Part shown: positions 10,688 to 18,925 of the stretch, piece after piece
How the letters are laid out: each line of letters starts with the position of its first letter
How positions within the stretch are numbered: position 1 is the first letter of the stretch
Origin: JBBRDU01 sp038230335
Lineage (GTDB): Bacteria > Verrucomicrobiota > Verrucomicrobiia > Chthoniobacterales > UBA10450
Direction: 5' to 3'
Assembly (NCBI GenBank): GCA_038230335.1
Contig: JBBRNL010000007.1
Coordinates: 62,001-126,000, forward strand
DNA length: 64,000 nt
Notes under the pieces: generated by a model
Told to the model about the DNA's origin: nothing
Databases searched by the model: none
The model's input: only the letters and a program-made list of their open reading frames with translations
Position numbers and translations under genes: made by a program

Positions 10688-10876
10688 TCAGTGGATAAGA
10701 ATATTACCGCTCGTGAGAGTGCCGCCCCGGGAGTAGCCGTTACTGGTAGCGATGAAGAACTGGTCGCCGCTGGACCCATGGTCATAGACGTCGACGGTGA
10801 AAGTGATTTTGCCGTGCTTGCCCATCTTGGCCGTGCCAGTGACTTGGGCGTGGTTACCGGTAATGAAGAAACGCCA
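10688..10876 (-). pseudogene. Decayed extra copy of a secreted-protein C-terminal module
   Basis: In one minus frame this stretch reads as about 60 residues ending in TGA, and closely matches the last 60 residues of the gene just upstream: ITGNHAQ, then TFTVDVYD, GDQFFI, SNGYS, GG-LTSG. It has no start and a TAA stop directly in front, so it cannot be made as a protein. It begins within about 30 bases of the stop of the intact copy. I read it as the relic of a tandem duplication of the terminal module. Confidence 0.75.
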
Positions 10877-10901
10877 TTACATTTTCGCCAGGTCAATGCG
10901 C

Positions 10902-12731
10902 CTACTGAATGGTGATACCACCGCTGGTGAGGGAACCGCCGGCGGAGTAACCGTTACTGGCGCTGATGAAGAACTGGTCGCCACTGGGTCCGTTATCGTA
11001 GACATCGACGGTGAAGGTAAAGGAGGGACCTTTTTTACCGAGTTTGGCCGAGCCGGTGAATTGAGCGTGATTGCCGGTGATGGTGACGGGCCCGAGTTTC
11101 TTGGTGTTGAAAGAGAAGTTGTGGGCTGGATCGCTGTAAGAGAGGAAATGATGGCCTCTTTTTTCGGGTTGCTGCTCGGAGAAGCTGAACGAGGCCTGCC
11201 CCCCTGAGACGGAGATAGAGCCATTGCCATGGGCCTCTGTGCCGCGACCCGGAGTTGGCGTTGGTGTGGGAGTGGGAGTGGGAGTCGGAGTCGGAGTCGG
11301 TGTTGGTGTGGGAGTCGGAGTCGGTGTTGGTGTTGGTGTTGGTGTTGGTGTTGGTGTCGGTGTCGGTGTCGGTGTGGGAGTGGGAGTCGGAGTCGGAGTT
11401 GGAGTCGGAGTTGACGGTTCGCAGGTCAGGAGGCGAATGAGCGGCATGACCGAGTTTCCGGTGTCGCCACCATTTGTTCCGTCGAGCACGGTGACCGGGC
11501 CAATGTTGACGTTGCCCAGATCAAATTCGTAAAAGAAATCTCCCTCCAGCAATCCATTGAATGAAATTTCCACGTGGTATTTGCTGCCAGCGGTCAGTTG
11601 GGCAGGGCTGTCGAACAGGACGTCATAGAACCCCAATCCGCTGTCGGCGAGTGTGGCAGTGCCGCTGGTCAGCAGAACGTTATTGACGCCTCCGGGGTAG
11701 CTTGTAACCGCCCATAATTTATAAAGGTAGGTATCCGCGGCGACGGGATTGGTCCACAACCCGGCACCAAAGACAGAAATCGTCTGGTTGGCTTGGAACA
11801 CAGTTCCGCGGCCATTGGAATAAGCGTCGTTGTTGCCTCCGGGGAAACTGTCATCCACCAGCGCCATTTCCGGTTTTAATGGGAGCACGCATTTGCACTT
11901 CCCGGCCGCGCCCGCATTCGTTAGCGCAAGAATTTCCGATGTCGTTAGGGCACGATCGAAGACTTCGACCTCGTCGACCAGACCATTGAGGAAACCTTCC
12001 CCGAAGGCGCGGCCACCAATGGCGAACTCCGCACTGGTGCCGTCGAGGTTGCCGGTGGCGGGAGTAGAGGTGACGACGTTGCCATTCGAATAAAGGTTCA
12101 ACGTAATGCCATCGTAGGTCAGCGCGACGTGTGTCCAGGTATTCGCGGGCGGTGTACTAGCCGCGATAAAATATTCTGTTCCTGCTGCTTTTACGCCGCC
12201 TTCTAAAATACCGCCATTCAAGAAGAGGACGTAGTCATTGAAGCCCGATTGTGTCTTTCCGGCGATGAACGCATCCTGCGCCGGTGCGGCCGGATTGACC
12301 CACGCGTCCAGTGTGACTTGGGTGCCTGTCAGCCGGAGCGAAGCCGGGTTGCCAGCGGTCGCGTACCCATTGCCGTCAAAGCTGAAAGCTGCTCCCACTT
12401 TCCCCGGAGCAAATGTTCCGCTTCCCGAAAAAGAGACGTCGTTAACGTTTAAAAGATCGAGCGGGTTATTGTCACCGGTCCACCAGCTGATCATGCCGGC
12501 TGGCGGAGTGACACATGGCTTGCATTTGCCCGTGCTGTCAGCGTCGTAGATGGCCGCGACTTCAGCGCCAGTCAGTTCGCGATTAAAAATTTCGACTTCG
12601 TCAACCCGGCCGGCAGTGGTCGAGCCGATGCGAACGTTTCCTGTATCAGAGTTGGTGAAGAGCGGGATTGGTTTGGAGGCCTCTTTCACACCGTTCACGT
12701 AAAGGGCGAACTCGGTAGCGCCCCGCACCAA
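10902..12731 (-). CDS. LamG-domain secreted protein, 3' portion after a frameshift
   Basis: This open frame carries the rest of the protein that begins at 13806. The true continuation runs from about 12745, so the nominal start at 12731 is internal. It holds the second half of one LamG/concanavalin-like domain (ALYVNGVKEAS), a second complete LamG domain introduced by MISWWTGDNNP, and a jelly-roll-like region. A tract of about 27 Pro-Thr pairs follows, then a C-terminal beta module of about 110 residues shared with the gene at 14098-15531. The whole is predicted to be exported. It is separated from the 5' half by one extra base in a run of five T, so it is either a broken gene or a sequencing error. 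Confidence 0.7.
   Translation of the reverse strand: MVRGATEFALYVNGVKEASKPIPLFTNSDTGNVRIGSTTAGRVDEVEIFNRELTGAEVAAIYDADSTGKCKPCVTPPAGMISWWTGDNNPLDLLNVNDVSFSGSGTFAPGKVGAAFSFDGNGYATAGNPASLRLTGTQVTLDAWVNPAAPAQDAFIAGKTQSGFNDYVLFLNGGILEGGVKAAGTEYFIAASTPPANTWTHVALTYDGITLNLYSNGNVVTSTPATGNLDGTSAEFAIGGRAFGEGFLNGLVDEVEVFDRALTTSEILALTNAGAAGKCKCVLPLKPEMALVDDSFPGGNNDAYSNGRGTVFQANQTISVFGAGLWTNPVAADTYLYKLWAVTSYPGGVNNVLLTSGTATLADSGLGFYDVLFDSPAQLTAGSKYHVEISFNGLLEGDFFYEFDLGNVNIGPVTVLDGTNGGDTGNSVMPLIRLLTCEPSTPTPTPTPTPTPTPTPTPTPTPTPTPTPTPTPTPTPTPTPTPTPTPTPTPTPTPGRGTEAHGNGSISVSGGQASFSFSEQQPEKRGHHFLSYSDPAHNFSFNTKKLGPVTITGNHAQFTGSAKLGKKGPSFTFTVDVYDNGPSGDQFFISASNGYSAGGSLTSGGITIQ
11254..11413. repeat. Hexanucleotide tract coding Pro-Thr repeats
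   Basis: A tandem run of GGNGTN units on the plus strand, read on the minus strand as alternating Pro and Thr. Third positions vary (GTT, GTC, GTG), so it is not a perfect microsatellite. Unit length is six bases, so gain or loss of units changes linker length without shifting the frame. Confidence 0.9.
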
Positions 12732-13806
12732 GGCAAACCCAAAAATGGTTGTCCGACTGTTTCAGTAACATCCAGCCATCACTGTTATCAGGCCCTTTGC
12801 GGACGACCTCCATGTCGCAACCGATGCCGCTTCCACAATAACTATGCGGATCGGCCGGGTCGCCTAACGAGTCATAGTAGACCCAGGCATCGGCCGAAAA
12901 GGGCAGGGTCGTGCCGAATTGAAGGTTGGCGGGGTTGCCGATCGCGACCACATCGTCGATGCCATCAAGGCTGAAGGCCTGCCCGACCTTGCCCGCGGCG
13001 AAGGCGGTGCCGCCTTGGAGAGTTCCATCGTTCCCATCTTGAATATCATTGGCGTTTCCTTCCGCATCCCACCAACTGATCATGTTAGGCGGTGGCGGCG
13101 TGCAGGGCCTTAACAAAGCCACCTGCTCGGCGGTCAGAGCGCCGTCGTAGATTCGAATGCGAGAGACCGAGCCGGCGCTGTCCTCTCCCGTAGCGCCTCC
13201 GGAAAGATTATCCTGAAAAAAACGAAGGATGTTATTGCCATCGATGACGGCGTACTGATTGGTCGAGTCGTCGTTCGTGACGTAAAGCTTGCCGTTCACG
13301 TATCCGTGGAACATGCCGCTACCGTCGCGCGTGATGACGACCTCAACATAATTGTCGGCTGTGACGGTCACGCTGGAACTGGTCGCGCTGTTATAGAGGA
13401 CCAGCGCGCCATTCGATAGGTAAACGCCAGTGTCGGCCGTGCCGCTTTTGAAATCGATGATTCGGCGATAGCTGGGGAGGGTTTGAAACTTGAAGATTAC
13501 GCCAATAGTGTAGATGCCGTTGTTGCTCAGGACCCCGCTGTTCACGGGGTTTAGCACAAGACCGTTGTCCTGGGGGAACTGCAGGACCGGGGTGGAAACG
13601 TTGAAGACGGTGTCGTTACCGAACGTGTTGCAGTAAGCGGGACAGGTCTGAGCCGGCGATATTAAATCCGTGAGCGCGGGCGCCGTAACCACCGAGCTGT
13701 CGTAATTATTTTGAAACCGGTAATCCGCTGTCAGAACCTGCGCGGATAGGTTACCGGAAATGAAGAGGCAGAGCGCGGCGATCGCGTGGGAGGTGAAAGA
13801 CGGCAT
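12646..13806 (-). CDS. LamG-domain secreted protein, 5' portion before a frameshift
   Basis: Begins with a signal peptide (residues 1-22, hydrophobic core IAALCLFISGN, cleavage near SAQ). A first concanavalin/LamG-like domain with pentraxin-style text follows (YRRIIDFKSGTADTGVYL, VITRDGSGMFHGYVNGKLYV), and then the start of a second LamG unit after MISWWDAEGNANDI. The frame loses sense after the Phe codon at about 12745: the residues after that point are spurious and end at 12646, while the next frame continues the LamG sense (GFALVRGATEFALYVNG). One T too many in TTTTT at 12741-12745 explains it. Extracellular; such domains often bind carbohydrate, but no ligand is known. Confidence 0.75.
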   Translation of the reverse strand: MPSFTSHAIAALCLFISGNLSAQVLTADYRFQNNYDSSVVTAPALTDLISPAQTCPAYCNTFGNDTVFNVSTPVLQFPQDNGLVLNPVNSGVLSNNGIYTIGVIFKFQTLPSYRRIIDFKSGTADTGVYLSNGALVLYNSATSSSVTVTADNYVEVVITRDGSGMFHGYVNGKLYVTNDDSTNQYAVIDGNNILRFFQDNLSGGATGEDSAGSVSRIRIYDGALTAEQVALLRPCTPPPPNMISWWDAEGNANDIQDGNDGTLQGGTAFAAGKVGQAFSLDGIDDVVAIGNPANLQFGTTLPFSADAWVYYDSLGDPADPHSYCGSGIGCDMEVVRKGPDNSDGWMLLKQSDNHFWVCLGAGRYRVRPLRERCERGLQTNPALHQL

Positions 13807-14014
13807 GGCTGCTCCTTTTGTTTGATGTTGGCCGGTCTAATATTGTCGCGCCAAAGCGCATCGGCATGCTGGTCAGATTAAGGCGCGTGCGTCAATCTAT
13901 TTCCCTAACGATCTAATCAGCGCCGGATCGGAACGGATCAGGGCGCGAAACTTCATCGTTGCCGAAGGAGACAAGGCAATTTTCTCGCCCCGGCTTTTGG
14001 GGCCGTGGTGCCAG

Positions 14015-14097
14015 TTACTGATCTAATGTTCCGCTGGTCAGGTTTCCGGCGGCCGAATTGCCCGTGCTCGGGCTGATCGAGAAAGTTTCGGCGATCG
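14015..14097 (-). pseudogene. Decayed extra copy of C-terminal module
   Basis: Directly after the stop of the gene at 14098, the minus strand reads ETFSIS-STG-SAAGNLTSG and ends in TAA at 14017-14015. This repeats the last 26 residues of that gene (DTFSIS-STGYSAAGNL-SG). It has no start and is too short to function. It parallels the relic at 10688-10876 behind the neighbouring gene. Confidence 0.75.
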
Positions 14098-15531
14098 TTA
14101 CTGAAACTTGATATTGCCGCTCATCAGGTTGCCGGCGGCTGAGTAACCGGTACTCACGCTAATCGAGAAAGTGTCGTTCGTGCCGGGATCGCCGTTATCG
14201 GTTACGTCCACGGTGAAGCTTATATTTTTCTTTTTCCCGGCTTTGGCCGTGCCGCTGAAGGTGGCGTGATTTCCCGTGATGACGAGGTTGGAGAATTTAG
14301 TCGTGCTGAAGGAAAGTGGAACTGACGAATCGGAGTAAGAAAAGCTCCCCTTCACCTTGCCCGTCTTCAACCGGGAAACGTTCATGGAGAAATCGCCGTG
14401 ACCACCCGTCGTCGCAATTGAGCCGGAACCGCTTACTTCCGTCGCCGCTACAGTTGGAGTCGGAGTCGGTGTTGGAGTTGGAGTCGGAGTCGGAGTCGGT
14501 GTTGGAGTTGGAGTCGGAGTCGGAGTCGGTGTTGGAGTTGGAGTCGGAGTCGGTGTTGGAGTCGGAGTCGGTGTTGGAGTCGGAGTCGGTGTTGGAGTCG
14601 GTGTTGGAGTTGGAGTCGGAGTCGGTGTTGGAGTCGGTGTTGGAGTCGGAGTCGGTGTTGGAGTCGGTGTTGGAGTTGGAGTCGGAGTCGGTGTTGGTGT
14701 TGGTGTTGGAGTCGGTGTCGGTGTCGGAGTCGGAGTCGGAGTCGGTGTTGGTGTTGGAGTCGGTGTCGGAGTTGGAGTCGGAGTCGGAGTTGCAGCGGTT
14801 ATCAGGAACTCTCCTCCTAACGTGTTCTGGTTCTGTAACTGAGGATACGAGACGCTCGTGAGCGGTGCGCCTCCCTGGGAGTATTGATAGAAAGTGCCCT
14901 GCGTATTTTGCGACCCCATCCAGAGCGTTTGATCGGCCGGATCGATGGCAAGGCAAGAAATGCCGGTAAATGGGACGGAGAAAGAAGAAATCAGGTTGCC
15001 TCCCAGATCGCGATGTTCCACCACGCTGGAGTGAAACGTCGCAATCCAGAGGGTATTCGTAGTGACGTCAAAAGTGATGCCGAGATAATCGGAGGAGGTG
15101 GAAAAGAGGAGCTGCGGGTTGGTCCAATCCTGGTTAAAGACGTAAACACCTCCGTGATTGAAATCGACCGAGTAATTCGAAATACCGTCGCTGGCCCCAT
15201 CCCAAAAGGCTGCCATCGCAACCGGGTATAGGTAATCCACTCCGGTATAAGTTCCGCTCAGAGTGTACTGCGAGCCCTTGCTCGTGGTATTCAGGTAAAA
15301 CGAGCCAAGGTCCCGGACGCTATCGGTAACGGCGATGGCGTACTCCCCTACGCCTTGTTGATGATGCTGCGCCCAAGTTGTTACGACACTCGGTCCTTGG
15401 ACGATCCAATTCTTGCCCTGCTCCCCGGCGGTCAGGTAATAGGGACTGCGCGGGCCGGCCGGGCCTTCCCCGTCGGTTCGCCACGGAATCATCGCGACGA
15501 GTATTAGAAGAACCGCGAGGCTTTTATTCAT
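14098..15531 (-). CDS. Secreted protein with Pro-Thr linker and C-terminal beta module
   Basis: A 477-residue protein with a signal peptide (residues 1-21, LAVLLILVAMIPW). An N-terminal half of about 230 residues has propeller-like strands (LWIATFHSSVVEHRDLGGNLISSF, LAIDPADQTLWMGSQN). A very long Pro-Thr tract of about 115 residues follows, then the C-terminal beta module (residues about 368-477; VITGNHATFSGTAKAG, FTVDVTDNG, GYSAAGNL). The same module ends the LamG gene next door. It somewhat resembles the beta modules found at the C-termini of other secreted bacterial proteins, but I cannot assign a family or function. Probably a surface or secreted protein. Confidence 0.8.
   Translation of the reverse strand: MNKSLAVLLILVAMIPWRTDGEGPAGPRSPYYLTAGEQGKNWIVQGPSVVTTWAQHHQQGVGEYAIAVTDSVRDLGSFYLNTTSKGSQYTLSGTYTGVDYLYPVAMAAFWDGASDGISNYSVDFNHGGVYVFNQDWTNPQLLFSTSSDYLGITFDVTTNTLWIATFHSSVVEHRDLGGNLISSFSVPFTGISCLAIDPADQTLWMGSQNTQGTFYQYSQGGAPLTSVSYPQLQNQNTLGGEFLITAATPTPTPTPTPTPTPTPTPTPTPTPTPTPTPTPTPTPTPTPTPTPTPTPTPTPTPTPTPTPTPTPTPTPTPTPTPTPTPTPTPTPTPTPTPTPTPTPTPTPTPTPTPTPTPTPTVAATEVSGSGSIATTGGHGDFSMNVSRLKTGKVKGSFSYSDSSVPLSFSTTKFSNLVITGNHATFSGTAKAGKKKNISFTVDVTDNGDPGTNDTFSISVSTGYSAAGNLMSGNIKFQ
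14453..14800. repeat. Long hexanucleotide tract coding Pro-Thr repeats
   Basis: About 58 tandem GGNGTN units on the plus strand, with higher-order blocks in which GGAGTC-GGAGTC-GGTGTT groups recur. Read on the minus strand it gives about 115 alternating Pro and Thr residues. Length variation by whole units would keep the reading frame. Confidence 0.9.
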
Positions 15532-15690
15532 CAGTCAATGGCAAGCGTTTCTTGCTTTGTTCCGGACAGCATCGGTTAAAATGGCACTCGGCGCAACGAT
15601 CGGTTCTTACTTTTTTACGATAAGCGACCCGCAATCAGACATTACGCAGATTTTTCGCAACGTTTCAGCCTCTGGCGGGTCCAATCAGCA

Positions 15691-15915
15691 ATGAAACGCA
15701 AATGGCTTGGTATTACGACTCGCTCCTTCGTCTTTATCGAGGCGCTCCGCGGAGGTTCTGTCCTGCTCGCAATTGGGATGGCGATTGCGTTCTTTGCCGG
15801 TTGTCAGAACACGAAATCGACGACCCAGGCTGACGAAAAAGGGATCCTGCGAGAGCCCGAAAGCGGGAACAAAATCCACGGCGAAGTAGGAGCCGTCTAC
15901 GGAAGAAGCGGGTAG
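15691..15915 (+). CDS. Small predicted lipoprotein
   Basis: A 74-residue protein with a basic N-terminus and a hydrophobic stretch (residues about 23-36). The lipobox FFAGC has its Cys at residue 38, which predicts a 37-residue mature lipoprotein rich in polar residues. The tail HGEVGAVYGRSG is reminiscent of small hypothetical proteins, but I cannot name a family. It is divergent from the Pro-Thr protein gene, with 159 bases between. Its TAG stop lies inside a GTAG followed ten bases later by a 5-bp hairpin (GCGCC/GGCGC, 15926-15939). Confidence 0.5.
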   Translation: MKRKWLGITTRSFVFIEALRGGSVLLAIGMAIAFFAGCQNTKSTTQADEKGILREPESGNKIHGEVGAVYGRSG

Positions 15916-16041
15916 CCGAAGCGTCGCGCCCCGTGGCGCTGATGGTCAGATTCGGTGCGTGGTCTTGCGCTTGGAACGACCATAGAGGAGCGATAAGGAA
16001 CTTCTTGTTTTCGGGACGGCTGATTCGCTAATTCTCCATTG

Positions 16042-16590
16042 ATGAAACTCGGCCGGACGCTTTATGTGATCGACCGCAAGGCATGGCGCGCATGGCTGCG
16101 AAAAAACCACAAGGTGTGCCGCGAAGTTTGGCTCATTTATTATAAGAAGGCTTCGGGGAAGCGCCGGATTCCGTATGGCGATGCAGTCGACGAAGCGCTT
16201 TGTTACGGGTGGATCGACAGCACGGTCAAACGGGTGGATGACGAGCGCAGCGCGCAAAGGTTTTCTCCGCGGCGCCCCAGGAGTTTTCTTTCTGAAACAA
16301 ACAAGGAACGAGTGCGCCGGTTGATTAAGTCTAAAAAGATGACGCGAGCCGGCCTGACCATCATCGAAACACAGTTCAATCAGGAATTCGTCTTCGCCGC
16401 GGATGTCATAGCCCAGCTCCGACGAGATGAGGCTACCTGGATAAACTTCCAGGCTTTTCCGGAGTGGTATCGGCGAATCCGGGTCGGTTGGATCGACGCC
16501 GGCCGGCACCGTCCCGAGATCTTCCAACAGAGGCTCCGTTATTTTCTAAAAATGACTGCCCGGAACAAGAAGTTTGGAATGGTACGATGA
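16042..16590 (+). CDS. YdeI/OmpD-associated family protein
   Basis: A 182-residue protein of the YdeI/OmpD-associated family. The diagnostic stretch is present (AWRAWLRKNHKVCREVWLIYYKK, then the block DAVDEALCYGWIDS, then FSPRRPRSFLSETNKERVRRL). Members are tied to antimicrobial peptide or bacteriocin tolerance, but the biochemical role is unsettled. The ATG at 16042 is preferred over an adjacent TTG. Its stop overlaps the start of the next gene by four bases. Confidence 0.88.
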   Translation: MKLGRTLYVIDRKAWRAWLRKNHKVCREVWLIYYKKASGKRRIPYGDAVDEALCYGWIDSTVKRVDDERSAQRFSPRRPRSFLSETNKERVRRLIKSKKMTRAGLTIIETQFNQEFVFAADVIAQLRRDEATWINFQAFPEWYRRIRVGWIDAGRHRPEIFQQRLRYFLKMTARNKKFGMVR

Positions 16591-17072
16591 TGGATCGTTC
16601 GTCGCTGATCTCTCGGTTCGATCTTTTGCTTCCTCTGGCGCTGGAGTGGGCCGGCGGCGAAGAAGTGCGAATTTTGCGCGACGGAGTAGCGCTCACGGAC
16701 GAGGAGAAGGCGACGGCGCGTTCGGTCGGTGTGCTTCAGCCCGAACGCGTTCGCCTGTTGCTCGTCAAAACGGTGCCGCGTCCGCCCCAGGAGGCATTGA
16801 ACGCTGCATGTGACGCGATCCATTTTCTCACCCCGACGACCCGCGGCCTCGCCCTGGGTTATGGAATCTTTGTGCGATCGGATTGTGGGCGTGAGCGGGA
16901 ACTGGTCGCGCACGAGCTCGTGCACACGGCGCAATACGAACGGCTCGGCGGTATCGAGTTTTTCCTGCGTCAGTACTTAATGGAGTGCCTGACGGTTGGA
17001 TACTCTGAGTCGCCTTTGGAACAGGAGGCGGTGGTGAGGTCGGCTGGCCTTTATATTAAGGAGGGGCCATGA
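16587..17072 (+). CDS. HExxH-motif protein, first of a tandem pair
   Basis: A 161-residue protein with HELVHTAQYERLGG at about residues 111-124, a zinc-metallopeptidase-type HExxH helix of the kind seen in DUF4157-like proteins. A distal Glu in YLMEC may be a third ligand. The upstream part (LLPLALEWAGGEEVRILRDG) is shared with the next gene. No signal peptide, so probably cytoplasmic. Its ATG overlaps the stop of the YdeI-type gene (ATGA). The peptidase role is inferred from the motif only. Confidence 0.75.
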   Translation: MMDRSSLISRFDLLLPLALEWAGGEEVRILRDGVALTDEEKATARSVGVLQPERVRLLLVKTVPRPPQEALNAACDAIHFLTPTTRGLALGYGIFVRSDCGRERELVAHELVHTAQYERLGGIEFFLRQYLMECLTVGYSESPLEQEAVVRSAGLYIKEGP

Positions 17073-17151
17073 TCCGGCTGCTGCCACACGGCCCGTTCAC
17101 GTTTGGTCTCCACGTTGGCGGGCGGCCAGCTTCCTGCTTCGGAAAGCGGGA

Positions 17152-17661
17152 ATGGAAGGCGGATTGCTTGTCTCACAATTCGAAATATTGCTTCCGCTGG
17201 CGACGGCCTGGGCCGCAGAGGAGCAGCAGCAAATCCTGCGCACAGGGGTTCCGCTTTTAGAGGCGGAGATTTCCGAGGCACGGAGAGTTGGTGTAAAAGA
17301 ACCGGAGCGAGTGCGACTTCTAAAGGTAGAGACAATCCCGGCTCCGACGCATCCCAGCCTGCAGGCCGCCTGTCGCGCGACCAATTTTGTTCCGGCCATG
17401 CCCCGCGGGCTCACAGTTTTTTACGGCGTGTTTGTCCGATCCGATTATTGGCGAGACCGCCATTTGATTGCGCATGAACTCGTTCATGTTGCGCAATACG
17501 AACGGCTCGGCGGCATCGAACCATTCCTGCGGCAGTATCTTTTCGAGTGTGCGACGGTAGGCTACGCCGCATCCCCATTGGAAGGCGAAGCGATCAGCGG
17601 GGCATCCGGCATTGGGCTAGCGTCTGAAACGCCCCCGAAAAAATCGCGTAGTCAGGAATAA
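17152..17661 (+). CDS. HExxH-motif protein, second of a tandem pair
   Basis: A 169-residue paralogue of the preceding gene. Both have the same opening (SQFEILLPLATAWAAEEQQQIL), a PERVRLLKVETIP block, and HELVHVAQYERLGGIEPF followed by FLRQYLFEC. The 79-base gap holds no gene. The C-terminal tail is longer and basic. Identity is high enough by eye to call a local tandem duplication followed by divergence. Substrate unknown. Confidence 0.75.
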   Translation: MEGGLLVSQFEILLPLATAWAAEEQQQILRTGVPLLEAEISEARRVGVKEPERVRLLKVETIPAPTHPSLQAACRATNFVPAMPRGLTVFYGVFVRSDYWRDRHLIAHELVHVAQYERLGGIEPFLRQYLFECATVGYAASPLEGEAISGASGIGLASETPPKKSRSQE

Positions 17662-17675
17662 AACGTGACCCGTCC

Positions 17676-18128
17676 GTGAATCTGCTACTGCAAACAAAAG
17701 AGGACGCCGAAATTCATTTCGGCAAGAAAGCGACCATGGCGCCGAACCTTCTCGGCATGGTCGCGCAGGGCGAGGAAGCTTTCGGATTTCTGACCGGAGA
17801 TATGAGCGAGGGGTTCGAAGTCACAGTCGGTATTTTCAAGGGGAAGGTGCGCTACATCGCTTTCCAGAAACGAACCGGAACGCCGTGGGGCGAAGGCGAT
17901 TTGCGCGCCGCCCTCATGCAGATCGGTAAATACTCGAACTGGTCGGTCAAAACGGGCGCGGATTTTTTCGATTACGAAGAGAAGAAAGGCCGTACCGTCG
18001 TAGCCGAAGCGAGCGGCTGGCAAACGCCCCGTCGGCGCTATGCGTTTGTTTATGTGGCGGATGTGCCGGGCGAGATCGGCCTGATTCCGGACAAAACGGC
18101 GATCGACCAGAAATTTTCGTTCTCCTGA
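17676..18128 (+). CDS. Hypothetical protein
   Basis: A 150-residue protein. Only a GTG at 17676 can start it: a TAG lies in frame 25 bases upstream with no ATG between. Without an obvious signal peptide it reads as a small alpha/beta protein (EVTVGIFKGKVRYIAFQKR, KTGADFFDYEEKKGRTVVAE, YAFVYVADVP). The absence of any upstream extension leaves open that an ancestral N-terminus was lost. I do not recognise the family. Confidence 0.6.
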   Translation: MNLLLQTKEDAEIHFGKKATMAPNLLGMVAQGEEAFGFLTGDMSEGFEVTVGIFKGKVRYIAFQKRTGTPWGEGDLRAALMQIGKYSNWSVKTGADFFDYEEKKGRTVVAEASGWQTPRRRYAFVYVADVPGEIGLIPDKTAIDQKFSFS

Positions 18129-18194
18129 TCAAACGAAGAGGGAGAGGCAGATGCGGCATCTTGCCACGTTCGCGCAGGGCCAAGTCGGGGAGCA

Positions 18195-18209
18195 CGCCCG
18201 TCCCGGGCG
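18195..18209. terminator. GC-rich hairpin between convergent genes
   Basis: CGCCCG, loop TCC, CGGGCG: a perfect six-pair stem in the 173-base gap between convergent genes. There is no T run on either side, so a factor-independent terminator is only possible, not shown. Nothing else is recognisable in the gap. Confidence 0.35.
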
Positions 18210-18301
18210 TTGGCGGAAGCGTCTCGCTTGCGCAGACTTCAATGAAATTTTGTTTCGGCGAGACGCCCGCGCTCTCCAGCCCGAACGTCGGACGGGGATG
18301 G

Positions 18302-18877
18302 TTATCGCACCGCCTTTTTCCTGTGCCCGACCATCTCAGCCCGGACCGTTCGCGCGTCGACTCGCTTCAGACTTTGCTCCACCGCGCGCGGCATGAGGGA
18401 GGTGTGCGGAATTTGGCAAAGATGTTCCGCGATAAACCAGATGGGCTTTTCCGAGGTCATCCAGTGGAGTCGATCGAACCTTTTCAGATTCACCGGCCTG
18501 GAGTAGCGGCGCAGCGTACGCTCGAAGCGCAGGTTGAAATAGGTATTAAAATAACTCAGGGCCAGCTCACGTAACGTCCGGTGAACTGGCTCGCGATAGC
18601 GACACCCGGTAAAGTTCGATTTGGCGATCGCCCCCCAAAGGCCGCGCGATTTGAAGATCGCGATGACGTGATCGGTATCCCGGTCCGCTTCGAGATCGAA
18701 TATGAGGGGAGGAAATCCAAGCACACGCAGAGCCGCGGCGGCGAAGATGGCGCCGTCCAGGCAGGAAGCGGTTTTATGGCGCAGCACTTTCCGCGGCGAG
18801 GCCGCGGCGATGGATAGATTGTAGGGCAGTGCGTCGAGAAAAGTCTGGATGCCGTGCGGCGTTTTCAGTCTCCGCAT
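18302..18877 (-). CDS. Transglutaminase-like cysteine domain protein
   Basis: A 191-residue protein with the transglutaminase-like catalytic pattern: Cys in TASCLDGAIFAAAALRVLG, His in DTDHVIAIF, and a third polar residue in WGAIAKSNFTGC. The later REPVHRTLRELALSYFN is typical of a bacterial branch of unknown substrate. No signal peptide. It lies 48 bases downstream of the NlpC/P60-like gene on the same strand and is probably co-transcribed. Enzymatic activity (protease, amidase or crosslinking) is unproven. Confidence 0.7.
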   Translation of the reverse strand: MRRLKTPHGIQTFLDALPYNLSIAAASPRKVLRHKTASCLDGAIFAAAALRVLGFPPLIFDLEADRDTDHVIAIFKSRGLWGAIAKSNFTGCRYREPVHRTLRELALSYFNTYFNLRFERTLRRYSRPVNLKRFDRLHWMTSEKPIWFIAEHLCQIPHTSLMPRAVEQSLKRVDARTVRAEMVGHRKKAVR

Positions 18878-18925
18878 GATGCGGAGTTCCGACGCCGTGA
18901 AGGCGGAGTTTGGTGCCGTTGGAAT

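Noticed and set aside
11224..11532. Plus-strand frame coding Val-Gly repeats across the Pro-Thr tract
   Set aside because: It is the complement of the repeat in the real minus-strand gene; no start context or domain.
14453..14800. Possible CRISPR array because of regular repeats
   Set aside because: Units are six bases, contiguous and without spacers, and are read through as coding sequence.
14316..14861. Plus-strand frame coding Glu-Ser repeats
   Set aside because: Shadow of the hexamer tract; the flanks make no sense as protein.
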